Shown here: positions 17,401-25,969 of the stretch, piece by piece
Numbering within the stretch: position 1 is the first letter of the stretch
How the letters are laid out: each line of letters begins with the position of its first letter
From: Rhizobium sp. CCGE531
GTDB taxonomy: Bacteria; Pseudomonadota; Alphaproteobacteria; Rhizobiales; Rhizobiaceae
Assembly (NCBI RefSeq): GCF_003627795.1
Contig: NZ_CP032684.1
Location: 3,263,001 to 3,327,000 of the forward strand
Reading direction: 5' to 3'
Length of the DNA: 64,000 bases
Notes under the pieces: generated by a model
What the model was told of the DNA's origin: nothing
Databases searched by the model: none
What the model saw: only the letters and a program-made list of their open reading frames with translations
Translations under genes and position numbers: made by a program

Positions 17401-17433
17401 AAGCGCCTCCGCTCGGATGGGCGAAGGCGCTTT
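17400..17433. terminator. Bidirectional stem-loop terminator
   Basis: Arms AAAGCGCCT and AGGCGCTTT (extended by CGC/GCG after one mismatch) flank an 8-base loop. A-rich and T-rich ends on both sides suit termination of both the peroxidase operon and the convergent acetyltransferase gene. Confidence 0.75.
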
Positions 17434-17458
17434 GGAAACTCTGAGCTATTTGTGCGTT

Positions 17459-18049
17459 TTACGCAGCCTTTGATATCGGCGGCTGCGCGAGCTTGCGGCC
17501 GCTGGCGACGATCATGCCGGCGGCACTATCGAGCCAGCCTTCCTTGAGCTCGAGAGCAAGGAAGCGCTCGCGCTGGAACGGGCCTGGCATCACAAGATGG
17601 CGGGTCTTTGCGGCAAAGAAGCCGAAGCGCTCGTAATAGGGCGCATCACCGACGAGCAGGATCGCGCCGTGACCGCGCTTCTTCGCTTCCATGATGGCTG
17701 CGCGCATCAGCGCCGAACCCATGCCCTTGCCTTCATACGCCGGATCGACGGCCAGCGGGCCGAGCAGCAGCGCATCGACCGGACGGGTTTCGCGGTCGAC
17801 ACCCGCTTCGACATTCCACAAACGGACGGTGCCGACGACATGACCGGCACGGTCGCGCGCGACCAATGCCAGGCCTTCAGCCGGAACGCGGCCCTGACGC
17901 AGCTTCTCGGACGACTTCTTGCGGCGGCCGGCGCCCATGGCGCGATCCAGCAGGTTTTCGCGCGCGACGACATCGCCTGCGTTTTCCAGGTCGAGGGTGA
18001 AAGTAGACGGCGCAAAGAATGCGCGGACAGAATCAAGAACAGCGGCCAT
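17459..18049 (-). CDS. GNAT-family N-acetyltransferase
   Basis: The 196-residue protein has the GNAT acetyl-CoA-binding motif LAVDPAYEGKGMGSALMRAA and the following helix, then GAILLVGDAPYYERFGF, the usual closing block of YhbS-like acetyltransferases. The acceptor is unknown. It is convergent with the peroxidase gene and separated by a shared stem-loop. A partial RIME palindrome lies between its start and the decarboxylase gene. Confidence 0.85.
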   Translation of the reverse strand: MAAVLDSVRAFFAPSTFTLDLENAGDVVARENLLDRAMGAGRRKKSSEKLRQGRVPAEGLALVARDRAGHVVGTVRLWNVEAGVDRETRPVDALLLGPLAVDPAYEGKGMGSALMRAAIMEAKKRGHGAILLVGDAPYYERFGFFAAKTRHLVMPGPFQRERFLALELKEGWLDSAAGMIVASGRKLAQPPISKAA

Positions 18050-18167
18050 CTCGGCCTCCCGTGCCCAATACCGTTATCAGCGGCGATGACAGATTATTGT
18101 GAGGGTGCCGCCCCGGCTGGTTACGGGGGCGGCGATAGCGGACCTCAGCCTCGGCTGAGATATTTCT

Positions 18168-18217
18168 TTGGCATGATCTTATCCGAAAACCGCTTCGCAC
18201 TTTTCTGGATGCATGCC
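18168..18217. repeat. Partial RIME-like palindrome
   Basis: GCATGATC..CCGAAAA..TTTTC..GCATGC corresponds to one of the two palindromes seen at 5490-5542; the partner palindrome is missing. It lies just beyond the stop codon of the decarboxylase gene and may act as its terminator hairpin. Confidence 0.5.
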
Positions 18218-19351
18218 TTAGATGATGTAGGCCTTCAGCGGATCGAAACCGTTGAACGCTACAGCCGAGTAGGTCGTGGTATAGGCGCCGGTGCCTTCGA
18301 TCAGGACCTCGTCGCCGATGGTGAGCGTCACCGGCAGCGGATAGAGGTTCTTCTCGTAGAGCACGTCGGCCGAATCGCAGGTCGGGCCGGCAATGACGCA
18401 GGGCTCCATTTCGTCGCCGTCGCGTACCGTGCGGATCGGGTAGCGGATCGCCTCGTCCATGGTTTCGGCGAGACCGCCGAACTTGCCGATGTCGAGGAAG
18501 ACCCAGCGAGCGGCGTCATTGTCCGACTTCTTCGAAATCAGGACGACTTCAGCCTTGATCACGCCGGCATTGCCGACCATGCCGCGGCCCGGCTCGATGA
18601 TCGTGTGCGGGATCTGGTTGCCGAAATGGGCACGCAGAGATGCAAAGATCGCCTTGCCATAGGCTTCGGCCGAGGGAACGTCGCGCAGGTACTTGGTCGG
18701 GAAACCGCCGCCCATGTTGACCATCTGCAGGTGGATGCCCTGCTTGGCGAGCGAAACGAAGACGCGCTTGGCATCGGCAAGAGCGGCATCCCAGGCATCG
18801 ACCTTGGTCATCTGCGAGCCGACGTGGAAAGACACGCCATAGGATTCCAGACCCAGCTGATGGGCGTAGACGAGAACGTCCACAGCCATCTGCGGGACGC
18901 AGCCGAACTTGCGCGACAGCGGCCATTCGGCACCTTCGCCATCCGTCAGGACGCGGCAGAACACGCGAGCGCCGGGAGCGGCACGGGAAATCTTCTCGAC
19001 TTCCTCGTGGCTGTCGACGGCGAAGAGATTGATACCGAGTGCATGCGCACGGGCGATATCGCGCTCCTTCTTGATCGTGTTGCCGTAGGAGATGCGGTTA
19101 GCGGTCGCGCCGGCATCGAGCGCCATTTCGATTTCAGCCACGGACGCGCAATCGAAGTTGGAGCCGAGGCTTGCAAGCAGGCGCAGCACTTCCGGAGCCG
19201 GGTTTGCCTTGACGGCGTAGTAGATGGCGCTATCGGGCATGGAATGACGGAAGGCATGAAAGTTGTCGCGGACGACATCGAGATCGACCACCAGGCAAGG
19301 ACCGTCCGGACGTCGGGTAGCGAGGAAGTCGCGAATACGTTGCGTGGTCAT
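18218..19351 (-). CDS. Ornithine/lysine decarboxylase (PLP fold type III)
   Basis: The 377-residue enzyme removes the carboxyl group of ornithine (and in relatives lysine) to form putrescine or cadaverine. The PLP-binding Lys48 lies in YYAVKANPAPEVL, the phosphate-binding block is MVNMGGGFPTKY, followed by IIEPGRGMVGNAG, and the catalytic Cys region is GPTCDSADVLYE. Its length matches the eukaryotic-type ODC used by alphaproteobacteria. A leader of more than 400 bases precedes it and is likely to control it in response to polyamines. The upstream gene is a divergent LysR regulator. Confidence 0.9.
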   Translation of the reverse strand: MTTQRIRDFLATRRPDGPCLVVDLDVVRDNFHAFRHSMPDSAIYYAVKANPAPEVLRLLASLGSNFDCASVAEIEMALDAGATANRISYGNTIKKERDIARAHALGINLFAVDSHEEVEKISRAAPGARVFCRVLTDGEGAEWPLSRKFGCVPQMAVDVLVYAHQLGLESYGVSFHVGSQMTKVDAWDAALADAKRVFVSLAKQGIHLQMVNMGGGFPTKYLRDVPSAEAYGKAIFASLRAHFGNQIPHTIIEPGRGMVGNAGVIKAEVVLISKKSDNDAARWVFLDIGKFGGLAETMDEAIRYPIRTVRDGDEMEPCVIAGPTCDSADVLYEKNLYPLPVTLTIGDEVLIEGTGAYTTTYSAVAFNGFDPLKAYII

Positions 19352-19399
19352 GTCAATTCCCTTTCAAATTCCAAAAGCTCCGGGCAAGACCCAGAGGAC

Positions 19400-19775
19400 A
19401 AAGGGCGACGCTCATTCGCTTTGGAACCAGCCGGTGGAGACCCCGGTACCGTGCAAATGCGCGAAGCGCGGATAATGAACGAGTGCCGCAAGCGGCGCTA
19501 ATTCGCTTTGTCTGCCATGGATTGGAGGGATAGTCCCAACCGCACTTCCGGCAATGAAGGTGTGCCTCTTCAGTAACCCCGGCTGATGGAAAGCCGGGAG
19601 AGAACAAAAAGGCCCGCACCGTCGTTGCTTCAGATGTCCTCGCATTTTTCGGTTGGCCGAAATAGCGACTGGAGGGGTTAGTTCCAGGTACCTTACCGAT
19701 TTTCTCACCACATCGAGGATCGGCGGACACCCACGGGCACGTGCGACTTTGGGCTGATCCCGAAATAGGTGCATT
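19400..19775 (-). ncRNA. Candidate speF-type leader RNA of the decarboxylase gene
   Basis: A 528-base gap separates the decarboxylase start from the divergent LysR start. On the decarboxylase strand it contains stable hairpins, including CCCGGCT/AGCCGGG at 19578-19598 and TTTCGG/CCGAAA at 19647-19662, and a GGGCCTTTTT stretch near 19604-19612. Alphaproteobacteria are known to carry the conserved speF RNA motif upstream of ornithine decarboxylase genes, and position and size fit. A motif of about 20 bases occurs twice, at 19520-19539 and 19667-19686. I cannot align it to the published consensus here, so the family assignment is inference. Confidence 0.5.
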
Positions 19776-19822
19776 CGCGGTCATAATCAAGAATTTTTTT
19801 CGCCGCTGTCTCAAAAAAATAA

Positions 19823-19849
19823 TTGAACAAATCGACGCGTTTTGTTCAA
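19823..19849. promoter_or_regulatory. Likely LysR operator (inverted repeat)
   Basis: TTGAACAAA and TTTGTTCAA form a perfect 9-base inverted repeat with a 9-base spacer, ending 30 bases before the LysR gene start. It has the T-N11-A character of LysR sites and is well placed for autoregulation. Confidence 0.6.
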
Positions 19850-19879
19850 CATCCGGAAACAGTTAACGGGGGCTTCATC

Positions 19880-20773
19880 ATGGATACTTTGACCCGGATT
19901 CGCGCCTTCATCGACGTGGTGGAAGCCGAGGGATTTTCGGCCGCTGCGCGCAAGACGGGACGATCCAAGGCGCTGCTGTCGAAATATGTCCGCGAGCTGG
20001 AGGACGAACTCGGCGCGCTGCTGCTCAACCGCACGACGCGCCAGTTCTCCATGACGGAGGCGGGCCATACCTATTATCGTACCGCCTCCGACATATTGAA
20101 GGAGATCGACAATCTTGCCGACCTCGTGCGCGAGAACAACCAGCAGCTTAAAGGTCGGTTGCGCGTTTCGGTGCCGCGCACCTTCGTCGACGCCGATGTC
20201 GGGCAGTCGCTGATCGACTTCGCCAAGGAGAACCCCGATCTCGCGCTGGAAATCGCCGCCGATGACCGTTTCGTCGATCTGATCGAGGAAGGCTTCGATG
20301 TCGCCGTGCGCATCACCAAGCTTGAGGATTCCGGCATGATCGCCCGCAAGATCTCGGACTTCCGCATCCATCTCTGCGCAACAGAGGCGTTCCTCGACCG
20401 CTATCCGACGCTGGAGCATCCAAGCGATCTTGCGCGCGTGCCTTTCATCATCGATACCAACACCCGCTCGCAAGGCAATATTCGCTTCGTCGATGCCGAC
20501 AGCACCACCTTCAACGTCGCCATCAACGGCACGCTCGAAGTCAACAGCCCGCATGCGACGCTGCGCGCCGCGCTTTCCGATCTCGGCGTTGCCATCGTTC
20601 CGGATTTCATCGGCCGCAAGGCGATCGAAAGCGGGCAACTGCTGACCTTGTTCAACGACTACCTTCCCACCGACCGCGGCATCTATGCCGTCTATCCTCA
20701 CCGCCGCTACCTTCCGGCAAAGGTGCGCATGTTTGTGGACTACCTGCACAACTGGTTCCGCAAGAATGGCTGA
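19880..20773 (+). CDS. LysR-family transcriptional regulator
   Basis: The 297-residue protein has the LysR winged helix-turn-helix at the N-terminus (TRIRAFIDVVEAEGFSAAAR, then SKALLSKYVRELEDELG) and the co-inducer-binding domain after it. HTH residues KTGRSKALLSK belong to the branch of small-genome-wide LysR regulators similar to DmlR/AaeR. The start at 19880 has GGGGG upstream; a TTG 57 bases earlier lies inside the presumed operator and was rejected. The gene is divergent from the decarboxylase, but the intervening leader is long, so a regulatory link to it is uncertain. Confidence 0.85.
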   Translation: MDTLTRIRAFIDVVEAEGFSAAARKTGRSKALLSKYVRELEDELGALLLNRTTRQFSMTEAGHTYYRTASDILKEIDNLADLVRENNQQLKGRLRVSVPRTFVDADVGQSLIDFAKENPDLALEIAADDRFVDLIEEGFDVAVRITKLEDSGMIARKISDFRIHLCATEAFLDRYPTLEHPSDLARVPFIIDTNTRSQGNIRFVDADSTTFNVAINGTLEVNSPHATLRAALSDLGVAIVPDFIGRKAIESGQLLTLFNDYLPTDRGIYAVYPHRRYLPAKVRMFVDYLHNWFRKNG

Positions 20774-20841
20774 ACGACGCTAGACGGGTAGGCTCGGTCC
20801 CAATTCCGTCTCATTTCCTGACCAGAAAACGAAGTGAATCA

Positions 20842-21525
20842 ATGCTCGCGAAACCTATCGGACGCATGAGAAAATCCACGACCGCCTATGCTCTTGCCCT
20901 GACCGGCGGCCTGCTTCTTGTGCCGCCCGCAGCATCCGCGCATCCGCATATTTTCGTGGAAGCCCGCCTGGAAGTGTTGTCAGGCCCGGATGGCAACGTG
21001 CAGGAGCTGCGCAACGTATGGCGCTTCGACGAGGTATTCTCCTCTTCCGTGCTGATGGATTTCGACAAGAACACCAATCTGAAGCTCGATCCGGACGAGC
21101 TGAAGGAGGTCGGCAAGACGGTGCGCGACTCGCTTGTCGATTACGATTATTACGCGAACCTGACGCTGAACGGCAAAATGATCAAGGTGAACAAGCCCGA
21201 CGTCATCAATGTCGACTATCGCGACGGCCAGCTCCTGATGTTCTTCGCCGTCAAGCCCTCCGGGCCGATGCCGCTCGCCAAGGGCAACAAGCTGAGCTTC
21301 GGCATTTACGACCCGACGCTTTACACCTCGATCGACTTCCCGGGCGACAACGAGCTGGTGACGGAGGGCGATGCCTTCAAAAGCTGTACGCAGAAGGTCG
21401 TCCGCCCCAATCCGGACGAGGTTATCGCCGAGAACAGATCGACATTGACGGATGCCTTCTTCAACGATCCGACGGGGACGACCATGTCGAAACTCTTCGC
21501 AACGCGGATAGACGTCCAATGCTGA
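20842..21525 (+). CDS. DUF1007 periplasmic protein, ZevA-like
   Basis: The 227-residue protein has a signal peptide (ALALTGGLLLVPPAASA-HPH) whose mature end starts with HPHIFVEA, the conserved metal-ligand-like N-terminus of DUF1007 proteins. In Haemophilus the homologue ZevA works with the NicO-type permease ZevB in zinc uptake, and here too the next gene is such a permease, overlapping by seven bases. An internal ATG at 20866 gives a shorter signal peptide and is an alternative start. Zinc as the substrate is inferred; nickel or cobalt cannot be excluded. Confidence 0.75.
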   Translation: MLAKPIGRMRKSTTAYALALTGGLLLVPPAASAHPHIFVEARLEVLSGPDGNVQELRNVWRFDEVFSSSVLMDFDKNTNLKLDPDELKEVGKTVRDSLVDYDYYANLTLNGKMIKVNKPDVINVDYRDGQLLMFFAVKPSGPMPLAKGNKLSFGIYDPTLYTSIDFPGDNELVTEGDAFKSCTQKVVRPNPDEVIAENRSTLTDAFFNDPTGTTMSKLFATRIDVQC

Positions 21526-22631
21526 TTTCGAGAGCAGGAAAGCTCGGTCCGGCTGCAACGCTCGCCCTTTTGGCGGCCGCCGGTCTGGCGCATGCCGCCG
21601 GTTCCCCGCTCGGCATCGGCACGGCGGAGCCGAGCTTCCAGCCGATGGGCGGGCCGCTGGCGCCGATTTTTCTCTATGTGAATTACGAGCAGCAGGCTTT
21701 CTACCGGGCGCTCACCAAGTCCATCGAAGCGATGCGCCAGGATCCCTGGCAGCTCTGGACCCTGATCGGCCTTTCCTTCGCCTATGGCATCTTTCACGCC
21801 GCCGGCCCCGGCCACGGCAAGGCTGTCATTTCCTCCTACATGGTCGCCAACGAGATCGAGCTGAAACGCGGCATCGGGATCTCGTTCGTCTCCGCGCTCA
21901 TCCAGGGCCTTGTCGCCGTCCTTGTCGTGGGCGCCGCCTATTTCGTCCTGCGTGGCTCCGGCATCACCATGACAATGGCGACCAACGCCATGGAGATCAC
22001 CAGCTTCGTCATGGTCATCCTGTTCGGCAGTTGGCTGCTGTTCCGCAAGCTGCGTGCTATGCTGCAGAGCCGGACGCAGCGCCAGGAAATGCAGCTGGCG
22101 ACATCGGCGGGCCCGATCAGCCTCTCGCTTTTCGAAGGAGCGGCGACGGGTACGGAGTCTGTGAGAGGTTTCGCGCATGGCCGCGCAACGATGCCGGCCG
22201 CCAGCGGCTATCAATGCTATGATCCCGCCCATGCGACGGGCGACGGCGCTTTCTGCGAGACCTGCGGCCACGCCCATCTTCCCGATCCGAAGATGCTGTC
22301 GAACGAAAAATTCAGCACTCGCGAAGCCTGGTCGGCCATTGTTGCCGTCGGGCTGCGGCCTTGCTCGGGCGCTCTTCTGGTCATGACCTTTTCGATGCTG
22401 AACGGGCTCTATCTCGGCGGGCTTCTGTCCGTGCTGGCCATGTCGATCGGCACGGCGCTGACCGTTTCGCTGCTTGCCATCATCGCCGTTTTCGCAAAAG
22501 GCACCGCCGTCCGCTTCACCGGCAAGGGCTCAAGGCTTTCGGCTTGGGTGGGCAATGGCATCGAGATTCTCGGTGCGCTGCTGGTTATCTGCACGGGCGT
22601 CATCCTGCTGGGCGCTTCGCTGCAGAACTGA
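21519..22631 (+). CDS. NicO-family metal transporter, ZevB-like
   Basis: The 370-residue membrane protein has an N-terminal signal or helix and about six further helices. GIFHAAGPGHGKAVISSY is the NicO/RcnA signature with ligand-like histidines, and VAVGLRPCSGALLVM is the second conserved block. The cytoplasmic or periplasmic loop (about 220-255) holds Cys and His residues in CYDPAHATGDGAFCETCGHAH, probably a metal site. I chose the ATG at 21519 because it overlaps the ZevA-like stop; the frame stays open much further upstream only as an overlap with that gene. Together the pair should move zinc or a similar divalent metal. Confidence 0.8.
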   Translation: MLISRAGKLGPAATLALLAAAGLAHAAGSPLGIGTAEPSFQPMGGPLAPIFLYVNYEQQAFYRALTKSIEAMRQDPWQLWTLIGLSFAYGIFHAAGPGHGKAVISSYMVANEIELKRGIGISFVSALIQGLVAVLVVGAAYFVLRGSGITMTMATNAMEITSFVMVILFGSWLLFRKLRAMLQSRTQRQEMQLATSAGPISLSLFEGAATGTESVRGFAHGRATMPAASGYQCYDPAHATGDGAFCETCGHAHLPDPKMLSNEKFSTREAWSAIVAVGLRPCSGALLVMTFSMLNGLYLGGLLSVLAMSIGTALTVSLLAIIAVFAKGTAVRFTGKGSRLSAWVGNGIEILGALLVICTGVILLGASLQN

Positions 22632-22637
22632 CGGCCT

Positions 22638-22880
22638 TTAAGAGCCTCTGCGCCGCTGATAGCGAGCCCGAAGCCAGAATACGAAAAAGAAGGCCAGAAT
22701 GACCAATACGCCGAAGCCGGTGCCGAGCCACGGCGAGATCGTTCCGAGCCAGACGATCACGTTCGGCATCAGGTAAAGCACGGCAGTCGCGACCAGCAGA
22801 ATTATGCCGGCTGCGATTGCCGCCGAGCGGGTTTCGCTTTTTCTATCCGTCAATGTAGCCGATCCCTGGCGCCGTAACAT
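22638..22880 (-). CDS. Small membrane protein of unknown function
   Basis: This 80-residue protein has two hydrophobic helices (AAIAAGIILLVATAVLYLM and TGFGVLVILAFFFVFWL) and a basic C-terminus (RARYQRRRGS). I do not recognise the family. It ends six bases past the stop of the convergent metal transporter gene. The start is uncertain: the ATG at 22880 is used, but the frame is open to a TTG at 22922. It lies downstream of the DUF533 gene on the same strand with a gap of about 55 bases and may be co-transcribed with it. Confidence 0.5.
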   Translation of the reverse strand: MLRRQGSATLTDRKSETRSAAIAAGIILLVATAVLYLMPNVIVWLGTISPWLGTGFGVLVILAFFFVFWLRARYQRRRGS

Positions 22881-22935
22881 CTGTTTCGGCGAAGGCTTAG
22901 GCCAGCCGCCGCCGAAAGGCAACCGGCGCTACCAG

Positions 22936-23649
22936 TCAGAGCTGGACTTTGGCGCCCGCAACCGTCGCCTCGATATGGTCGACCAGGGCGTCGGCCAAAC
23001 CGAGCCTGCCGGCCAGCAGATCGAGATAGCCGCGCTCAGCCCGTGAATCCGGCTCGATCGCCAGGCGTGACGCCGTATAGACCTGCACCCGCTGCTCCTC
23101 CGTCCCAGCCGAAGCGACGATGGCATTGAGATCGACGGGATTGGCAAGCTCGCGCTGGAAGAAGGCTTCCGCCTCGGACCCGACGCCCGCCTCCTGCACC
23201 TTGCCGAGAATGCGCTGACGCTCAGCATCATCGATGTGGCCATCGGCGCGCGCAGCCGCGATCATCGCCCGGACCAGCGAGAGGGTAAAATCGTTGCTTG
23301 CGATTGCAGGCGCGGTGCTGAAGCCGGAGTTCGATGGCGGCGGCAGGAACTGCGGCTCGGCCTGCGGGGTCGATTGGGGCGCCGGCTGCGGCTGATTGCC
23401 ATCGCGGTAATTCTTGTAGGCCTGGTAGCCAAGCCCGGCTATGGCTGCAAGCCCGCCGAGCGCCAGGGTGTTACCCGCGATCTGCCGTCCGGTCTTGGTG
23501 CCGAGCAGGACGCCCGCAATCGCGCTGGTCGCCATTGGATTGTCCCTGGCGAGATTGATGGCTTGCGTCGCCTTGTCTTTCACGGTTCCTTGCATCCCAG
23601 GAACCTGCGACCCCAGGAATTGGTCAAGAAGCTTGCGGGCGTCGATCAT
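22936..23649 (-). CDS. DUF533 (TerB-like) inner-membrane protein
   Basis: The 237-residue protein has a hydrophobic Gly/Ala-rich segment (TGRQIAGNTLALGGLAAIAG, about 52-72), a Pro/Gln linker, and a C-terminal helical domain with ARADGHIDDAERQRILGKV, which matches the TerB-like acidic motif of DUF533 proteins. Function is unknown; the family is common in the Proteobacteria as a small membrane-anchored TerB module. The start at 23649 follows a good GGAGG site. The frame continues upstream but with no supporting protein signature. Confidence 0.75.
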   Translation of the reverse strand: MIDARKLLDQFLGSQVPGMQGTVKDKATQAINLARDNPMATSAIAGVLLGTKTGRQIAGNTLALGGLAAIAGLGYQAYKNYRDGNQPQPAPQSTPQAEPQFLPPPSNSGFSTAPAIASNDFTLSLVRAMIAAARADGHIDDAERQRILGKVQEAGVGSEAEAFFQRELANPVDLNAIVASAGTEEQRVQVYTASRLAIEPDSRAERGYLDLLAGRLGLADALVDHIEATVAGAKVQL

Positions 23650-23724
23650 GCGGATGGTCCTCCGTCCTTGTGATGGTGACAGGGAGATAGGAAGCGCAAC
23701 CGCAAATACAAATCCGCGGAATGC

Positions 23725-23753
23725 AAAAAGGCGCCCATGTCTCCATGAGCGCC
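23725..23753 (-). terminator. Rho-independent terminator of eda
   Basis: On the reverse strand GGCGCTCATG and CATGGGCGCC form a hairpin with one mispair, followed by TTTTT. It lies 24 bases after the eda stop codon. Confidence 0.75.
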
Positions 23754-23776
23754 CTGAAAATCGAATTGCGCCTGCT

Positions 23777-24415
23777 TCAGCCCTTGAGTGCCGCGGCCTC
23801 GGCGGCAAGCTTGGTGATGCCGGCCCAGTCGCCGGCGGCAACCAGCTCCTTCGGCGCCACCCAGGAACCGCCGATGCAGATGACGTTCGGCAGCGACAGA
23901 TAGTCATGGGCATTCTTCAGCGAGATACCGCCGGTCGGGCAGAAGATCGTGCCTGCGAGCGGCGAGGACAGGGCCTTGAGATAGGCAGCGCCGCCGGCCT
24001 GTTCGGCCGGGAAGAACTTGAGCACCGTATAGCCCTCTTCGCGCAGCGCCATCACTTCGCTTGCGGTGGCGGCACCTGGCAGCAGCGGCACATGCGAGGA
24101 GCGTGCGGCGTCAAGCAGTTCCTGGGTCGTGCCGGGGCTGACGATGAACTTGGAACCGGCTTCGACGGCCGCATCCCACTGGCTGACGTTGAGGATCGTG
24201 CCAGCGCCGACTTCGGCCCCTTCCACTTCTTCGGCCACGGCCCGGATGGCATCGAGCGCGCCGGCGGTGCGCAGCGTGATCTCGATGGCCTTCAGACCGC
24301 CGGCGACCAGCGCGCGTGCAAGAGGAACGGCCGATTTCGCATCGTCGACGATCAGCACCGGGACGACGGGCTGCAGTTTCAGAATGGAAAGAAGCTTTTC
24401 GGTTTTCTCGCCCAT
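23777..24415 (-). CDS. eda: 2-dehydro-3-deoxy-phosphogluconate (KDPG) aldolase
   Basis: The 212-residue enzyme splits KDPG into pyruvate and glyceraldehyde-3-phosphate, the last step of the Entner-Doudoroff pathway. The catalytic Glu45 lies in AIEITLRT, the Schiff-base Lys133 in VLKFFPAEQ, and FCPTGGI provides the phosphate-binding loop. Length and order are standard for the family. It stands alone here, without edd or zwf, and is followed by a clear terminator. Confidence 0.95.
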   Translation of the reverse strand: MGEKTEKLLSILKLQPVVPVLIVDDAKSAVPLARALVAGGLKAIEITLRTAGALDAIRAVAEEVEGAEVGAGTILNVSQWDAAVEAGSKFIVSPGTTQELLDAARSSHVPLLPGAATASEVMALREEGYTVLKFFPAEQAGGAAYLKALSSPLAGTIFCPTGGISLKNAHDYLSLPNVICIGGSWVAPKELVAAGDWAGITKLAAEAAALKG

Positions 24416-24573
24416 GGTCGGTGCGCTCCTTTAAAACGATTGAAACCGGCTCTCGAATAACCTCCCCGAGAATGCTTGTCGAGACAAAAGCACGCTTTGG
24501 ACGGGACGGGTAGGAATTCGTCGTGACATACTATAGTCTGCCGCGATCTATGCCGGTGGAGCATGTCAAACGC

Positions 24574-25059
24574 ATGGCAAAAGAGATCGAGCGAAAGTTT
24601 CTGGTGCGCGGCGATCATTGGCGCGATCTCGCTTCGGAGAGGCTGATCCTGCGACAGGGATATATTGCCTCCATGAACGACCGCTCCGTGCGGATACGGC
24701 TGACGAACGAGACCACGGCGACCTTGACCATCAAGATCGGCAAGGCGATGACAAGGGATGAGTTCGAATATGAGATCCCCGTCGATGAGGCCGAGGAGCT
24801 GCTGGGAACGGCGATTGGCATCGTCATCGAGAAGACCCGCCACAAGGTGCCCTTCAAGGGATTTGTCTGGGAGGTGGATGTCTTCCGTGGCGCCCATCGC
24901 GGTCTTGTGATCGCCGAAGTGGAGATGGAAGACGAAAGCGATGATCCGGAACTGCCTGATTGGATCGGCCGCGAAGTGACGGGCGAATACCGCTATTCCA
25001 ATCAGGCTCTCGCGACGCAGTTCGAACAGGAGTACGATGAGCTATCGCATACGGCCTGA
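24574..25059 (+). CDS. CYTH-domain protein (triphosphate tunnel metalloenzyme)
   Basis: The 161-residue protein opens with MAKEIERKF, containing the ExExK motif (Glu4, Glu6, Lys8) that defines CYTH enzymes. Further tunnel residues follow in RQGYIA, RIRLTN, LTIKIGK and EVDVFRGAHRGLVIAEVE. Bacterial members hydrolyse inorganic triphosphate; other substrates are possible. Start at 24574 places the motif at the N-terminus as usual; GGAG lies about 12 bases upstream. It overlaps the CHAD gene by 23 bases. Confidence 0.85.
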   Translation: MAKEIERKFLVRGDHWRDLASERLILRQGYIASMNDRSVRIRLTNETTATLTIKIGKAMTRDEFEYEIPVDEAEELLGTAIGIVIEKTRHKVPFKGFVWEVDVFRGAHRGLVIAEVEMEDESDDPELPDWIGREVTGEYRYSNQALATQFEQEYDELSHTA

Positions 25060-25948
25060 CCGGGCTCTTGATGGCGAGGTGCACAAAGCCGCCGCGCATC
25101 AACTCGGCAAAGCGATGGCTGTCCTGACAGATAGGCCCCAAGGCCTGCACGAAGCGGTTCATGCAGCGCGCAAGAACATCAAGCGCGTGCGCGGGCTCTA
25201 CCGCCTGATAGCGCCGATCGCGCGTGAATTTCAACAGCGGGAGAATGACCGGCTTCGCGACATGGCCCGCTCGCTTTCAGGCGTGCGCGACGCGACCGCG
25301 CTGATAGAGGTCAGCCACTACCTGCGGACGACAGCGGCATCCGAGGATGAGCTGCAGGCACTTACCCGCGTAACCGATGTTCTGACCATCAGGCGCGACT
25401 GCCTCGCTGAGGCCGAGACCGAGCTCGAAAACAAGGCACAGGCGGCAGTCGCCACCTGCAACGAGGCGCTCGAGGCGTTGAAGGACGCATCATTCGAGGG
25501 CGGCCGGCGCGATACGGCCCGTCTTTTCCAGAAGAGCTGGCGCAAGAACGTCGGCAAGGCGATGCAGGCGCTTTCCGAGTGCCATGCGGAAGCGGCCCAT
25601 GTCGAGTGCTTTCACGATCTGCGCAAGCGCAGCCAGGATTACTGGATGCATCACATGCTGCTGCGCGAGGCCTGGCCGGCGGCCATGCGTGCCAAGCAGC
25701 TTGAGGCCAAGATATTGGTCGATGTGCTCGGCCGCTATCTCGACATGTCGATACTGTCTGACGTCGCGGACCGCGAGCCGCATCTCTTCAACGGGAGCGA
25801 CGATCACGCGCGCCTGCTGGAGGCGATCATTTCCCGGCAGCAGACGGCCCGTGAGGAAGCGCTGGACAGGGCGCGCTGGGTCTTTGCCGACAAGCCGGAG
25901 CGCGAGGCGCGAACCATGAAGCGCCTCTGGCTGGAAGCTGCGGACTGA
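25037..25948 (+). CDS. CHAD-domain protein
   Basis: The 303-residue all-helical protein carries the conserved-histidine alpha-helical domain: HEAVHAARKNIKRVRGLYRL near the N-terminus and CFHDLRKRSQDYWMHHMLL later, with basic residues that bind polyphosphate. CHAD domains localise to polyphosphate granules and are very often fused or adjacent to CYTH enzymes, as here with a 23-base overlap. The pair probably acts on polyphosphate or related phosphate compounds. Confidence 0.85.
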   Translation: MSYRIRPDRALDGEVHKAAAHQLGKAMAVLTDRPQGLHEAVHAARKNIKRVRGLYRLIAPIAREFQQRENDRLRDMARSLSGVRDATALIEVSHYLRTTAASEDELQALTRVTDVLTIRRDCLAEAETELENKAQAAVATCNEALEALKDASFEGGRRDTARLFQKSWRKNVGKAMQALSECHAEAAHVECFHDLRKRSQDYWMHHMLLREAWPAAMRAKQLEAKILVDVLGRYLDMSILSDVADREPHLFNGSDDHARLLEAIISRQQTAREEALDRARWVFADKPEREARTMKRLWLEAAD

Positions 25949-25969
25949 GGCGGACGAGACCCCTCACCC

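Noticed and set aside
17597..19501. 634-codon open frame antisense to the acetyltransferase and decarboxylase genes
   Set aside because: Shadow of two clear genes; no ribosome site or domain.
19353..19814. Open frames of 120-153 codons inside the decarboxylase leader
   Set aside because: No convincing ribosome site or protein family; hairpins and a repeated nucleotide motif suggest RNA rather than coding sequence. A short regulatory peptide cannot be excluded.
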